8,400 nucleotides of DNA from Gammaproteobacteria bacterium (GTDB taxonomy: Bacteria; Pseudomonadota; Gammaproteobacteria; Enterobacterales; Psychrobiaceae). The stretch lies in assembly GCA_013214885.1 (NCBI GenBank), contig JABSRS010000027.1, positions 1 to 8,400 on the forward strand, in the 5' to 3' direction. Below, one piece after another: positions 1-6,586 of this stretch. The notes beneath the pieces were generated by a model. The model did not search any database. It saw only the letters and a program-made list of their open reading frames with translations, and was not told the origin of the DNA. The position numbers and the translations under genes were made by a program. Numbering within the stretch: the stretch's first letter is position 1; the number at the start of each line of letters is the position of its first letter.

Positions 1-129
1 AATCGTTCGTCGGTAGGTGATAAATGGTTGGATAATAAATGCTTGTTGATTTTTATAGTTTTATTGTCACTAGTGCTGTGTTTGTATGCTATTTTTAATT
101 GTATGTTTTAGCTATGGATAATAATAATA

Positions 130-828
130 ATGTCGAAGTTTATTGAAGTTTATGAGCAGGCACTTAGTGACGAATTATGTAACGAAATTATTGAGCGCTT
201 TGAGCAGTCACCTAATAAGAAGTCTGGGCGCGTCGGTGGTGGTGTTGATGATACTAAAAAGAATAGCACCGATTTATACATGTCGGAGTTACCCGAGTGG
301 CGGGATTTAAATCAGCGGGTGATGAACGCAACATTTGACTGTGCAAAACAGTATTTTGCCAAGCATCCATTTCTAATGATCGGTACGTTATCGCCGATGG
401 TGGTAGATCCTGATACTAAACAAGCCACCACCGTCACCATTGATAATTTTGAACGCCTTGGCCTTCCGAACTTAGACATGCTGGTGAAGTTGATGTTTCG
501 CTCGAGCCCAATTAATGTTCAAAAATATCAAAAGCAAGTGGGTGGCTATCCGCTATGGCATTCAGAAATTTATCCGTTAAATGAAACGTGTGAGCATTTG
601 CATCGTAGTTTACTGTTTTTGGTCTACCTTAATGATATTGAAGAGGGCGGAGAAACCGAATTTCATTATCAACAGCTTAAAGTAAAACCTAAAAAGGGCT
701 CTTTAGTTATTGCGCCTGCGGGCTTTACTCATACTCATCGTGGCAACACACCAATCTCAGATGACAAATACGTCCTAGCAGGCTGGATCATGTTTAATCG
801 TGCTGAAAATATCTACACCAAAAAATAG
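130..828 (+). CDS. 2-oxoglutarate/Fe(II)-dependent oxygenase, prolyl-4-hydroxylase-like
   Basis: A 232-residue cytoplasmic protein with no signal peptide. The C-terminal half carries the double-stranded beta-helix signature of the 2OG-Fe(II) oxygenase superfamily: a first metal triad His and acid in WHSE (H144, E146), then LVYLNDIEEGGETEF (about 166-180), a small-residue/Pro segment IAPAGF, a distal His in THTHRG (H203 most likely, H201 possible) and K213 before YVLAGW, placed to bind the 2OG carboxylate. The acid is Glu rather than the commoner Asp. I recall the same WH-x-E pattern in related marine and phage oxygenases, so this is probably a subfamily trait. The substrate is unknown; protein prolyl hydroxylation is only one option. 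The start ATG follows an AT-rich ATAATAATA run with a weak GGA at 116-118. It is probably monocistronic and ends 5 bases from the convergent lipoprotein gene. Confidence 0.85.
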   Translation: MSKFIEVYEQALSDELCNEIIERFEQSPNKKSGRVGGGVDDTKKNSTDLYMSELPEWRDLNQRVMNATFDCAKQYFAKHPFLMIGTLSPMVVDPDTKQATTVTIDNFERLGLPNLDMLVKLMFRSSPINVQKYQKQVGGYPLWHSEIYPLNETCEHLHRSLLFLVYLNDIEEGGETEFHYQQLKVKPKKGSLVIAPAGFTHTHRGNTPISDDKYVLAGWIMFNRAENIYTKK

Positions 829-833
829 GCTCG

Positions 834-2252
834 TTACTGGTAGCGGTGAAGTAATGCATTAACTTCAAACTCACCGCCAACACCATATTCGATAATAAGC
901 GATTGTTTTATCTTAGCGGCAATCAAATCTATTGCCCCGTTCTTACTCACCATACCGTGTGCAATCCAGAGCGAAAAAGTCTGATCGATGTCGATACTTT
1001 GACTTGCTAATCGAATATATGAATGACGTTGCTCATCAACTAGTTCATCGAGTAATCGTTGCGAGACTTTTCTTAATTGTGTGTTTAGCAAGGGACTTAA
1101 CTGTTGCTGATTTTGAATGGTCATGGGATTGAAGGCGAGTTGGATGGTCGGATGGGCCTGATGGCTTTCATCTTGATCGCTGACAATCGCCTGCGCAATT
1201 CTAGTGCTAGTTGTTTTACCATTATTGTAATTAAGGTATAGCTGAGCACTTAACGAATTGACTTGCAGTTTCGCTTGGTAATTGTAATCAGAATATACTG
1301 GCATAGAAACAACCCCTGGGGTTACTGCTAGGTCATCAATTAGGTGTGATAACTCATTGTGTTCATGAGATATTTCATGCTTAACCTTATCACGCAGCTG
1401 GCGATTTTTTGTTTGTAATTGTTTGGTTTGACTTATTTTTGAGTCAATTCTACTTTGTTGTTGTTGATATTTGTTAACGGATGCGGGCGATAAATCCTGT
1501 TGCAGTAGTCTTTGCCTAATAGCATTGTGTTGTTGCGTTAGGCTCTGTAATTGTGAACTTTGTTGGTTTAGTTGGCGATTAGCGCGAGATAATTTACGGC
1601 GTAAATGTTGTCTATTATCCTGAAAGTGTCGGATATCATGTTGAATTCTTATAAACTCAGGGTTGGTTCTTGTTTCATAACCACTGATAAACTCGGCGGT
1701 TTTGGTTAATGTCGATTGCTGTATTTCGAACACGGGGTTTGATTGACTAAAAGACAGGGTTTGGTCAGTGTTTTTATTGTTGGTTAAAATAATCCCTGAA
1801 ACCGCCGCGAGATCTGAATTAGCAATGCCGACCCCATTACTTAACAATACAACTTTTAACGCACTCTGTTGCCGTAATTTTTTATATATTGCTTTGTATT
1901 GACTAACCGCGCTCGGGCTATTAGTTAATTGAGCAACCTTACTGTAAAGCAACATCGCTTTACCGAGTTGTTGGCGATTTTTGGCCAAATCGGCTTTAAC
2001 TTCGAGCTGGTTTGCCCAGGCGTTTAAATTATCTTGCGCTTGGCGAAGCTTATCTATGGTTGGTTGGTGGTTGGGCTTTTCCTGTAGGGCTTGCTTAAAT
2101 TGACTGACCCCACGTTCGAAACTTCCAGCGGCAATATATTGCTCACCACTTTTGATTAAATTTCTATGGCTACACCCTGTTAACGCTAAGGCTAAAATAA
2201 GCCATAGGAGGGGGCGAAAACTGCAACGATTAAGTGCGGGGGTAGAAAACAT
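834..2252 (-). CDS. Uncharacterised lipoprotein with TPR-like N-terminus and long coiled coil
   Basis: A 472-residue predicted lipoprotein. The signal peptide has a hydrophobic core LLWLILALAL followed by lipobox LTGC, giving lipidated C27. The next residue is Ser, which fits sorting to the outer membrane rather than inner-membrane retention. Residues about 35-68 resemble a tetratricopeptide helix pair (EQYIAAGSFERGVSQFKQAL). Residues about 199-305 are Gln/Arg/Lys-rich with heptad-like spacing and should form a coiled coil. The remainder looks beta-rich around VVSMPVYSDYNY. I recall similar VP-Y-x-x-Y segments in other TPR lipoproteins, but no named family can be assigned. The ATG at 2252 is preferred over an in-frame TTG at 2270 because GGA lies 6 bases before it and the signal peptide is then normal length. 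It faces away from the M1 peptidase gene, which has its own promoter region. Function is unknown; a periplasmic scaffold or assembly role is a guess. Confidence 0.8.
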   Translation of the reverse strand: MFSTPALNRCSFRPLLWLILALALTGCSHRNLIKSGEQYIAAGSFERGVSQFKQALQEKPNHQPTIDKLRQAQDNLNAWANQLEVKADLAKNRQQLGKAMLLYSKVAQLTNSPSAVSQYKAIYKKLRQQSALKVVLLSNGVGIANSDLAAVSGIILTNNKNTDQTLSFSQSNPVFEIQQSTLTKTAEFISGYETRTNPEFIRIQHDIRHFQDNRQHLRRKLSRANRQLNQQSSQLQSLTQQHNAIRQRLLQQDLSPASVNKYQQQQSRIDSKISQTKQLQTKNRQLRDKVKHEISHEHNELSHLIDDLAVTPGVVSMPVYSDYNYQAKLQVNSLSAQLYLNYNNGKTTSTRIAQAIVSDQDESHQAHPTIQLAFNPMTIQNQQQLSPLLNTQLRKVSQRLLDELVDEQRHSYIRLASQSIDIDQTFSLWIAHGMVSKNGAIDLIAAKIKQSLIIEYGVGGEFEVNALLHRYQ

Positions 2253-2408
2253 TTTTAATCCGTTTATCAATAGATTGAATTAAAGAATATGATGCCATTG
2301 ATGAACCTATGCTGACCAGATATTTATTGAGGTTGTGGTTTAAATATTTGATCGTTTGAAGATTGCAATAATTTGAAACAATTAAATCAACATTGTATTA
2401 GCTTGTTA

Positions 2409-2417
2409 TGTTATAAA
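2409..2417 (+). promoter_or_regulatory. Candidate extended -10 promoter for the M1 peptidase unit
   Basis: The sequence TGTTATAAA fits the extended -10 pattern TGnTATAAT with one mismatch. It lies about 50 bases before the chosen ATG at 2466, so a transcript would carry a 5' leader of roughly 40 bases. No convincing -35 box lies at the usual distance, which is acceptable for an extended -10 promoter. The call rests on sequence match only. Confidence 0.3.
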
Positions 2418-2465
2418 GCGCGCCACAATACGTTTGTATACAATGATAATAAGGTCGACGTTTTA

Positions 2466-4841
2466 ATGAATAAGCAATTTTTAACTATGCTATTTAGCCT
2501 ATTAGTGGTGGTTAGTGCCCCGCTAATGGCAAAAGGGCAGCCATTTGAAGATAAATTTCGTCAACTTGATGAATTACTGCCAACGCCAACTGTTTATCGG
2601 ACAGCATCGGGTGCACCTGGCCATCAGTATTGGCAGCAACAAGCTGATTACAAAATCAAAGCGCAGTTGGATGACAAAACTCAACGTTTAACCGCTTCAG
2701 AGACCATTACTTATTACAATAACTCGCCTGATAAGCTGACCTATTTATGGTTACAGCTCGATCAAAATCGTTTTATGAGAAACTCACAAGCTAAGTTAAC
2801 CCGCACCACAGGGGTCAAGCATACCAATCCTAAAGTCGGTTATGGTTCAATGCGTAACATGGTACAGACCGATCTGCACCAGGGTGGTTTTGATATTACC
2901 GCAGTGACCGATGGTCGCGGTAAGAAATTGCACTACGTTATTAACGAAACCATGATGCGAGTTGATTTACCAAAAGCCTTGAAGTCTGGTAAGAAAACCA
3001 CTTTAAAAATTAGCTGGAATTATCAAATTCGTGAACAAAAAGTGCTTGGCGGTCGTGCTGGCTATGAGTATTTCAAAGAAGACGACAACTACCTTTATGA
3101 AGTTGCCCAGTGGTTTCCACGCATGGCGGCTTACTATGATGTTTACGGCTGGCAAAACAAGCAATTCTTAGGCAATGGCGAGTTCACGCTAGAATTTGGC
3201 GATTACGATGTTGAAATCACCGTACCGAGTGACCATATTGTTGCCTCAACTGGGGAACTGAACAATCCTAAGTCAGTGCTGACATCAACTCAGCGTAAGC
3301 GTCTTAAGCAAGCGCGTAAGTCTGATAAGCCAGTGTTAATCGTTACTCAGGCTGAAGCGACAGAAAAAGAGCAACACAAGTCGAATAAAACCAAGACTTG
3401 GCATTTTAAAACTAAAAATGTTCGCGACTTTGCTTGGGCATCATCACGTAAATTCATTTGGGATGCTCAAGGCTATAAAAAAGGCGACACCGACACTATC
3501 GCGATGTCTTATTATCCAAAAGAAGGCAACCCACTGTGGGAACGTTACTCTACTGAAGCGATCGTTCACACGATCGAGCAGTACAATAAATACAGCCTTC
3601 AGTACCCTTATCCCGTGGCTATTTCGGTTAACGGACCTGTTGGTGGCATGGAATACCCGATGATCTCTTTCAACGGCCCACGCCCGAAGAAAGATAAGAA
3701 AACCGGTGAGCTGACTTATTCTAGCCGTACCAAATACGGTTTAATCGGAGTGATCATTCATGAAGTAGGGCACAACTACTACCCAATGATCGTTAACTCT
3801 GACGAGCGCCAATGGACTTGGATGGATGAAGGGCTAAATACCTTTGTCCAATTCCTGGCCGAGCAAGCGTGGGAAGAGAAATACCCATCTCGCCGTGGTC
3901 CTGCCCGCAACATTACTGATTACATGAAAAGCTCATACCAAGTGCCAATTATGACTAACTCAGAGTCTATTTTGCAGTTTGGTAATAACGCTTATGGCAA
4001 ACCTGCAACGGCATTAAATATTTTACGTGAAACCATCATGGGTCGTGAATTATTTGATTTTGCCTTTAAAGAATATGCCGAGCGTTGGAAATTTAAACGA
4101 CCAACTCCTGCCGATTTCTTCCGAACATTAGAAGATGCTTCAGCAGTGGATTTAGATTGGTTTATCCGTGGCTGGTTCTACACTACCGATCATGTTGATA
4201 TTTCACTTGATCAGGTGCGCAAGCTTCACATCGGCAGTCAAGATCCTGAGACTGAAAAAGCCTGGGATCGCCAGCAGCACGAGGCTAAACCATTAGACAT
4301 CAGTGAAATGCGTAACAAGGGTATGGCACGTCGAGTTGAAGCCAAACCAGAATTGCTCGATTTCTACAATGAGCATGACAAATTTACCGTCACTAATAGC
4401 GACCGCAACAAGTACAACAAAGCGCAAAAGAAGCTTGAAGACTGGGAAGTCGAGTTACTTAAAAATGGCAGCAATCTTTACGTGGTAGATTTCAGCAATA
4501 AAGGCGGTTTAGTGATGCCGATTATTCTGCAAGTGACCTACCAAGATGGCACTGAAGAAGTGATTCGGATGTCAGCACAAATTTGGCGTAAAAATACTGA
4601 AAAAGTATCTAAAATGCTGATTACTGATAAAGAGATTAGCTCAATTGTACTTGATCCGTATTGGGAAACTGCCGATGTTGATGTTAATAACAACTACTGG
4701 CCAGCACGGGTAGTGGAGTCTCGCTTAGAGCTGTTTAAAATGAAAAAGAAGAGCTTGATGCAAAAGTACAACGAAAAGCTTAAAACTGATGATGACGACA
4801 AAGATGACAAGGCGCCAGAAAAGCAGGATGACGCCGCCTAA
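2466..4841 (+). CDS. Secreted M1-family zinc metallopeptidase (aminopeptidase-like)
   Basis: A 791-residue exported protein of the gluzincin M1 family, expected to remove N-terminal residues from peptides in the periplasm or outside the cell. The signal peptide spans residues 1-22, with cleavage predicted after SAPLMA. The zinc site is complete: H432-E433-V-G-H436, then exactly 18 residues to E455 in WMDEGLN. The exopeptidase motif reads GGMEYP (393-398), a Tyr version of the GAMEN/GGMEN motif. Y510 in NNAYGKPA is the likely transition-state Tyr. The C-terminus ends in a strongly charged tail rich in Asp and Lys. The ATG at 2466 is chosen over an upstream in-frame TTG at 2373 because it begins directly at the signal peptide and has AAGG at 2451-2454. 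Its stop overlaps the next ATG by one base (TAATG), indicating an operon and probable translational coupling. Substrate specificity cannot be read from sequence. Confidence 0.92.
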   Translation: MNKQFLTMLFSLLVVVSAPLMAKGQPFEDKFRQLDELLPTPTVYRTASGAPGHQYWQQQADYKIKAQLDDKTQRLTASETITYYNNSPDKLTYLWLQLDQNRFMRNSQAKLTRTTGVKHTNPKVGYGSMRNMVQTDLHQGGFDITAVTDGRGKKLHYVINETMMRVDLPKALKSGKKTTLKISWNYQIREQKVLGGRAGYEYFKEDDNYLYEVAQWFPRMAAYYDVYGWQNKQFLGNGEFTLEFGDYDVEITVPSDHIVASTGELNNPKSVLTSTQRKRLKQARKSDKPVLIVTQAEATEKEQHKSNKTKTWHFKTKNVRDFAWASSRKFIWDAQGYKKGDTDTIAMSYYPKEGNPLWERYSTEAIVHTIEQYNKYSLQYPYPVAISVNGPVGGMEYPMISFNGPRPKKDKKTGELTYSSRTKYGLIGVIIHEVGHNYYPMIVNSDERQWTWMDEGLNTFVQFLAEQAWEEKYPSRRGPARNITDYMKSSYQVPIMTNSESILQFGNNAYGKPATALNILRETIMGRELFDFAFKEYAERWKFKRPTPADFFRTLEDASAVDLDWFIRGWFYTTDHVDISLDQVRKLHIGSQDPETEKAWDRQQHEAKPLDISEMRNKGMARRVEAKPELLDFYNEHDKFTVTNSDRNKYNKAQKKLEDWEVELLKNGSNLYVVDFSNKGGLVMPIILQVTYQDGTEEVIRMSAQIWRKNTEKVSKMLITDKEISSIVLDPYWETADVDVNNNYWPARVVESRLELFKMKKKSLMQKYNEKLKTDDDDKDDKAPEKQDDAA

Positions 4842-5329
4842 TGCTTAAATTAGTTAGTGGGTTGTTAATTGGGTGGTTTGGGTTGGTGGCTAGTGCTGCT
4901 AGCCACACTTTCTTCGTTGGGACTACCGATATTGCGGTAAACCCCTACACCGGAAACACCGAGATTATTCATCGATTTACCAGTCATGATCTTGAAACAC
5001 TGTTGTCCGATCGTTATCAACTGAGAATTTCAGCCGACAGCGATCAATATCAAAAATTGGTTAAGCAATATGTCGAAAATGGCTTTAGCTTAACCGAGCA
5101 AGACGGCACCGTGATAGCGATTAGCTGGATTGGCATTGATCCAGGGATTAATGATACTTACATCTATCAGGAAGTTACTGCTCATACCGTATTAAAAGGT
5201 ATTATGATTAATCATCAATTGTTGACCGATTATTTTCCTAATCAAAAAAATCGTTTGAATTACCAATCGGCAAAGATTAAAGGTAGTTTGCTGTTTGACG
5301 GCAACACCAAACAAGCTGTACTCCGTTAG
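4841..5329 (+). CDS. Secreted DUF6702-like protein
   Basis: A 162-residue exported protein. Residues 1-20 form a signal peptide (LVSGLLIGWFGLVASAA) with cleavage before or just after S21. The mature part starts HTFFVGTTDIAVNPYTGNTE and continues with HRFTSHDLETLLSDRY. This His-x-Phe/Tyr start, the beta-strand pattern and the D-L-E-x-x-L segment match what I recall of the DUF6702 family, found next to M1 peptidases in Bacteroidota and marine Gammaproteobacteria. Its function is unknown. The coupling to the M1 gene through TAATG, with AGGA at 4825-4828 inside that gene, suggests a partner or accessory role for the peptidase; this is inference. No intrinsic terminator was found directly after it. 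Confidence 0.7.
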   Translation: MLKLVSGLLIGWFGLVASAASHTFFVGTTDIAVNPYTGNTEIIHRFTSHDLETLLSDRYQLRISADSDQYQKLVKQYVENGFSLTEQDGTVIAISWIGIDPGINDTYIYQEVTAHTVLKGIMINHQLLTDYFPNQKNRLNYQSAKIKGSLLFDGNTKQAVLR

Positions 5330-5332
5330 ATA

Positions 5333-5345
5333 AGCCATAAAAAAG
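5333..5345. repeat. 13-bp direct repeat, copy 1 (AGCCATAAAAAAG)
   Basis: This sequence recurs exactly at 5482-5494, 149 bases downstream, so the pair brackets the small ORF at 5353-5472. Copy 1 lies 4 bases after the DUF6702 stop and supplies the A-rich tract and AAGG of the small ORF's ribosome binding site. It may be a duplicated terminator edge or a remnant of an insertion. Confidence 0.6.
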
Positions 5346-5485
5346 GCTATGTATGAGTAAAGTGTTGCCACTTGAACAGCAAGTCGCCGTAAACCCATCT
5401 ATGGGGGATCTGCTCAAGCTTGCTTTATCAAATACCAACACTTTCAATGAATTATGTACCTCACACAGCTAATTTGTACATAGCC
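5345..5485. repeat. 9-bp inverted repeat pair flanking the small ORF
   Basis: GGCTATGTA at 5345-5353 and its perfect reverse complement TACATAGCC at 5477-5485 enclose the 40-codon ORF. In RNA this could close a long loop and occlude the ribosome binding site and start codon, since the left arm runs into the ATG at 5353. It could also be short terminal inverted repeats of a small element. The repeat is visible directly; either role is inference. Confidence 0.5.
5353..5472 (+). CDS. Possible small protein, 39 residues
   Basis: An uninterrupted ORF ATG...TAA with the start MSKVLPLEQQVAVNPSMG and the end NELCTSHS. It is preceded by AAAAAAGG with AGG at 5344-5346, 6 bases before the ATG, a good Shine-Dalgarno position. 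The product has a mixed hydrophilic start, a short amphipathic stretch (MGDLLKLALS) and one Cys near the end. It shows no signal peptide or membrane segment. I do not recognise the family. It starts 23 bases after the DUF6702 stop in the same direction, so it could be a third operon member, or the 5' remnant of a larger gene. The flanking direct and inverted repeats are noted separately. Such a short ORF could also be chance; the ribosome binding site is the main argument for it. Confidence 0.4.
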   Translation: MSKVLPLEQQVAVNPSMGDLLKLALSNTNTFNELCTSHS

Positions 5486-5494
5486 ATAAAAAAG
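5482..5494. repeat. 13-bp direct repeat, copy 2 (AGCCATAAAAAAG)
   Basis: Exact second copy of the sequence at 5333-5345. Here its A-tract forms, on the opposite strand, the U-run of the leftward terminator at 5493-5524. Confidence 0.6.
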
Positions 5495-5524
5495 CCCAAC
5501 GATGTCATTACACAACGTTGGGCT
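5488..5524 (-). terminator. yajD: Intrinsic terminator for the leftward yajD transcript
   Basis: On the minus strand a 9-bp perfect stem (AGCCCAACG with CGTTGGGCT, plus-strand arms 5493-5501 and 5516-5524, 14-base loop) is followed directly by TTTTT (5492-5488). It faces the HNH gene that ends at 5664 and gives that mRNA a 3' region of roughly 170 bases that includes the palindrome at 5555-5656. On the plus strand no T-run follows the stem, so rightward termination would be weak. Confidence 0.8.
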
Positions 5525-5554
5525 CATACCAATTTGATTAAGTTTGTGATCTTG

Positions 5555-5656
5555 TTGCGCGTAGAAAAAATAAATGAAGACAAGGCGCTTGATTGAGCAA
5601 TAGCTAGCTATTGGGATTGAAAGCAACGCAGTATTCGTTTATTTTAGCCAGCGCAA
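5555..5656. repeat. Imperfect 102-bp palindromic element, probably a dispersed repeat
   Basis: The centre is a perfect 16-bp palindrome, CAATAGCTAGCTATTG (5598-5613). Moving outward, AAAATAAA (5567-5574) pairs with TTTATTTT (5638-5645) and TTGCGC (5555-5560) pairs with GCGCAA (5651-5656), with mismatched stretches between. The element has no good ORF. It resembles the short non-coding palindromic repeats seen between genes in Alteromonadales genomes, but copy number cannot be judged from one window. It ends 7 bases from the yajD stop and would fold in the 3' untranslated RNA of yajD. Confidence 0.6.
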
Positions 5657-5663
5657 GTGACAA

Positions 5664-6008
5664 TTACTTCTTTAGCATTGCTTGTAGATCAGCAAATGGA
5701 TTATACGTCGCCGTTTCCTGGTTGTTATCACCAGCATCAACCCGTGTCGGGTGTTGATCGTGCTCTGTATATTTAGCATGCTCGTTATCATGACAATACA
5801 AACATAACAATTCCCAGTTACTGCCATCATTCGGGTTGTTGGTGTGGTCATGGTCAACATGGTGAACCGTTAACTCACGTAAATTTGAAAATACAAACTC
5901 ACGGGTACAGCGGCCACAAATCCAAGGGAATAGCTTTAACGCTTTATCGCGATATCCTTGTTCATTGCTTTTATAATTTGACGTCGTGCCGTATCGTTCT
6001 GATGACAT
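5664..6008 (-). CDS. yajD: YajD-type HNH nuclease family protein
   Basis: A 114-residue cytoplasmic protein closely matching what I recall of E. coli YajD (115 residues) across almost its whole length, including ALKLFPWICGRC, NLRELTVHHVDHDHTNNP, GSNWELLCLYCHD and the C-terminal YNPFADLQAMLKK. A structural zinc site is formed by C31-x2-C34 and C69-x2-C72. The HNH (beta-beta-alpha metal) active site is contributed by H49/H50, N64 and H73 or H77. Nuclease activity is inferred from the fold; the biological role of YajD is not established. The N-terminal ~17 residues differ from the E. coli version. The gene lies 72 bases downstream of the TerB-family gene on the same strand and may be co-transcribed, with a good intrinsic terminator after it. 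Confidence 0.92.
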   Translation of the reverse strand: MSSERYGTTSNYKSNEQGYRDKALKLFPWICGRCTREFVFSNLRELTVHHVDHDHTNNPNDGSNWELLCLYCHDNEHAKYTEHDQHPTRVDAGDNNQETATYNPFADLQAMLKK

Positions 6009-6080
6009 GCTGCTAAGCTCTCAAGGACTAAAAAACCTATTGTAAAAGTAACGCTATTAGATCGCAACAATATTGGCAAC

Positions 6081-6515
6081 TCAAGGTTTAGCTTGTAATT
6101 TAGCTTTAATGAAATCACTGTGACTTAAGTAAACTAAATCGGCTATTTTACGAATGATATACTCTTCATGACCGTCTAACTCGCCATCGGCATAGGCGAT
6201 CTGCCACATCGACTGGATAAAATTTATTCGCCCGTCACGATCTAAATTCTGAGTTAATACCCGAGTGAAAGTTTGCAATGAAATAGATTCTTGCTGCTCT
6301 ATTTTTGCCTGGTTTAAAAGTTCGTCTGCTTGAACTGATGATAGATCGAAACTGCTGGCCAATATTTTATGTAATGCGCTATGCTCATCCAAATCTATAT
6401 TCATATCAGCATTGGCAACTTCGCAAAGCAAAACGGCCAAGGCTAGTTGCGGTGAAATTGGCGTTGGTTGCTCGCTGGCGAACTGTTCAAACATCTTTCG
6501 AATTGTTTTTAGCAC
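6081..6515 (-). CDS. TerB-family protein (TerB/DUF533-like helical domain)
   Basis: A 144-residue soluble, all-helical protein with two related halves. The first has LALAVLLCEVANADMNIDLDEH (about 24-45) and the second has QIAYADGELDGHEEYIIRKIADLV (about 105-128). The A-D-x-x-x-D/E acidic pattern followed by E-x-x-x-I is typical of TerB-like domains, thought to bind metal ions. The family is named after tellurite resistance, but stand-alone chromosomal members like this one, without other ter genes nearby, usually have no proven resistance role. The start is GTG at 6515, chosen because GGAG lies 6 bases upstream; an ATG seven codons further in has no such site. It is divergent from the Sel1-repeat gene, with 71 bases between starts, and possibly co-transcribed with yajD. 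Confidence 0.82.
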   Translation of the reverse strand: MLKTIRKMFEQFASEQPTPISPQLALAVLLCEVANADMNIDLDEHSALHKILASSFDLSSVQADELLNQAKIEQQESISLQTFTRVLTQNLDRDGRINFIQSMWQIAYADGELDGHEEYIIRKIADLVYLSHSDFIKAKLQAKP

Positions 6516-6521
6516 TGATCA

Positions 6522-6525
6522 CTCC
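6522..6525 (-). promoter_or_regulatory. Ribosome binding site supporting the TerB GTG start
   Basis: On the minus strand GGAG is followed by six bases (TGATCA) and then GTG at 6515. This spacing is ideal and decides the GTG start over the downstream ATG at 6494. Confidence 0.7.
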
Positions 6526-6529
6526 AGTA

Positions 6530-6557
6530 TTTACGCAGAATTTAGTATACTTATAAA
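6530..6557 (+). promoter_or_regulatory. Candidate sigma-70 promoter for the Sel1-repeat gene
   Basis: TTTACG (6530-6535, 4 of 6 to the -35 consensus) and TATAAA (6552-6557, 5 of 6 to the -10 consensus) are separated by 16 bases. They sit in the short divergent spacer, about 30 bases before the start codon. An overlapping TATACT at 6546-6551 is an alternative -10. Sequence match only. Confidence 0.35.
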
Positions 6558-6586
6558 TAGATAACAATAATAAAGGAGCTTATCAC

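Noticed and set aside
64..90. TTGTCA ... TATGCT as a promoter for the oxygenase gene
   Set aside because: The boxes are decent but the spacer is 15 bases, too short to trust in AT-rich DNA.
121..130. ATAATAATAA short repeat before the oxygenase start codon
   Set aside because: It has only three units and is within expectation for AT-rich leaders; no phase-variation argument can be made.
932..1132. Open frame on the plus strand inside the lipoprotein gene
   Set aside because: It lies wholly within a convincing lipoprotein gene on the other strand, has no ribosome binding site and no recognisable motif.
4788..4805. DDDDK in the M1 peptidase tail as a specific processing site
   Set aside because: Enteropeptidase-type cleavage is not relevant in a bacterium; the run is part of a generally acidic and Lys-rich tail.
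5331..5350. AGCC-ATAAAAAA-GGCT as a terminator after the DUF6702 gene
   Set aside because: The stem is only 4 bp and no T-run follows on the plus strand.
5444..5626. Minus-strand 60-codon frame over the terminator and palindrome
   Set aside because: It runs through an intrinsic terminator and an inverted repeat, starts in the palindrome core and shows no motif; it reads as chance coding potential.
6081..6515. Tellurite-resistance cluster
   Set aside because: Only a single TerB-like gene is present, with no terA, terC, terD or terE relatives nearby.
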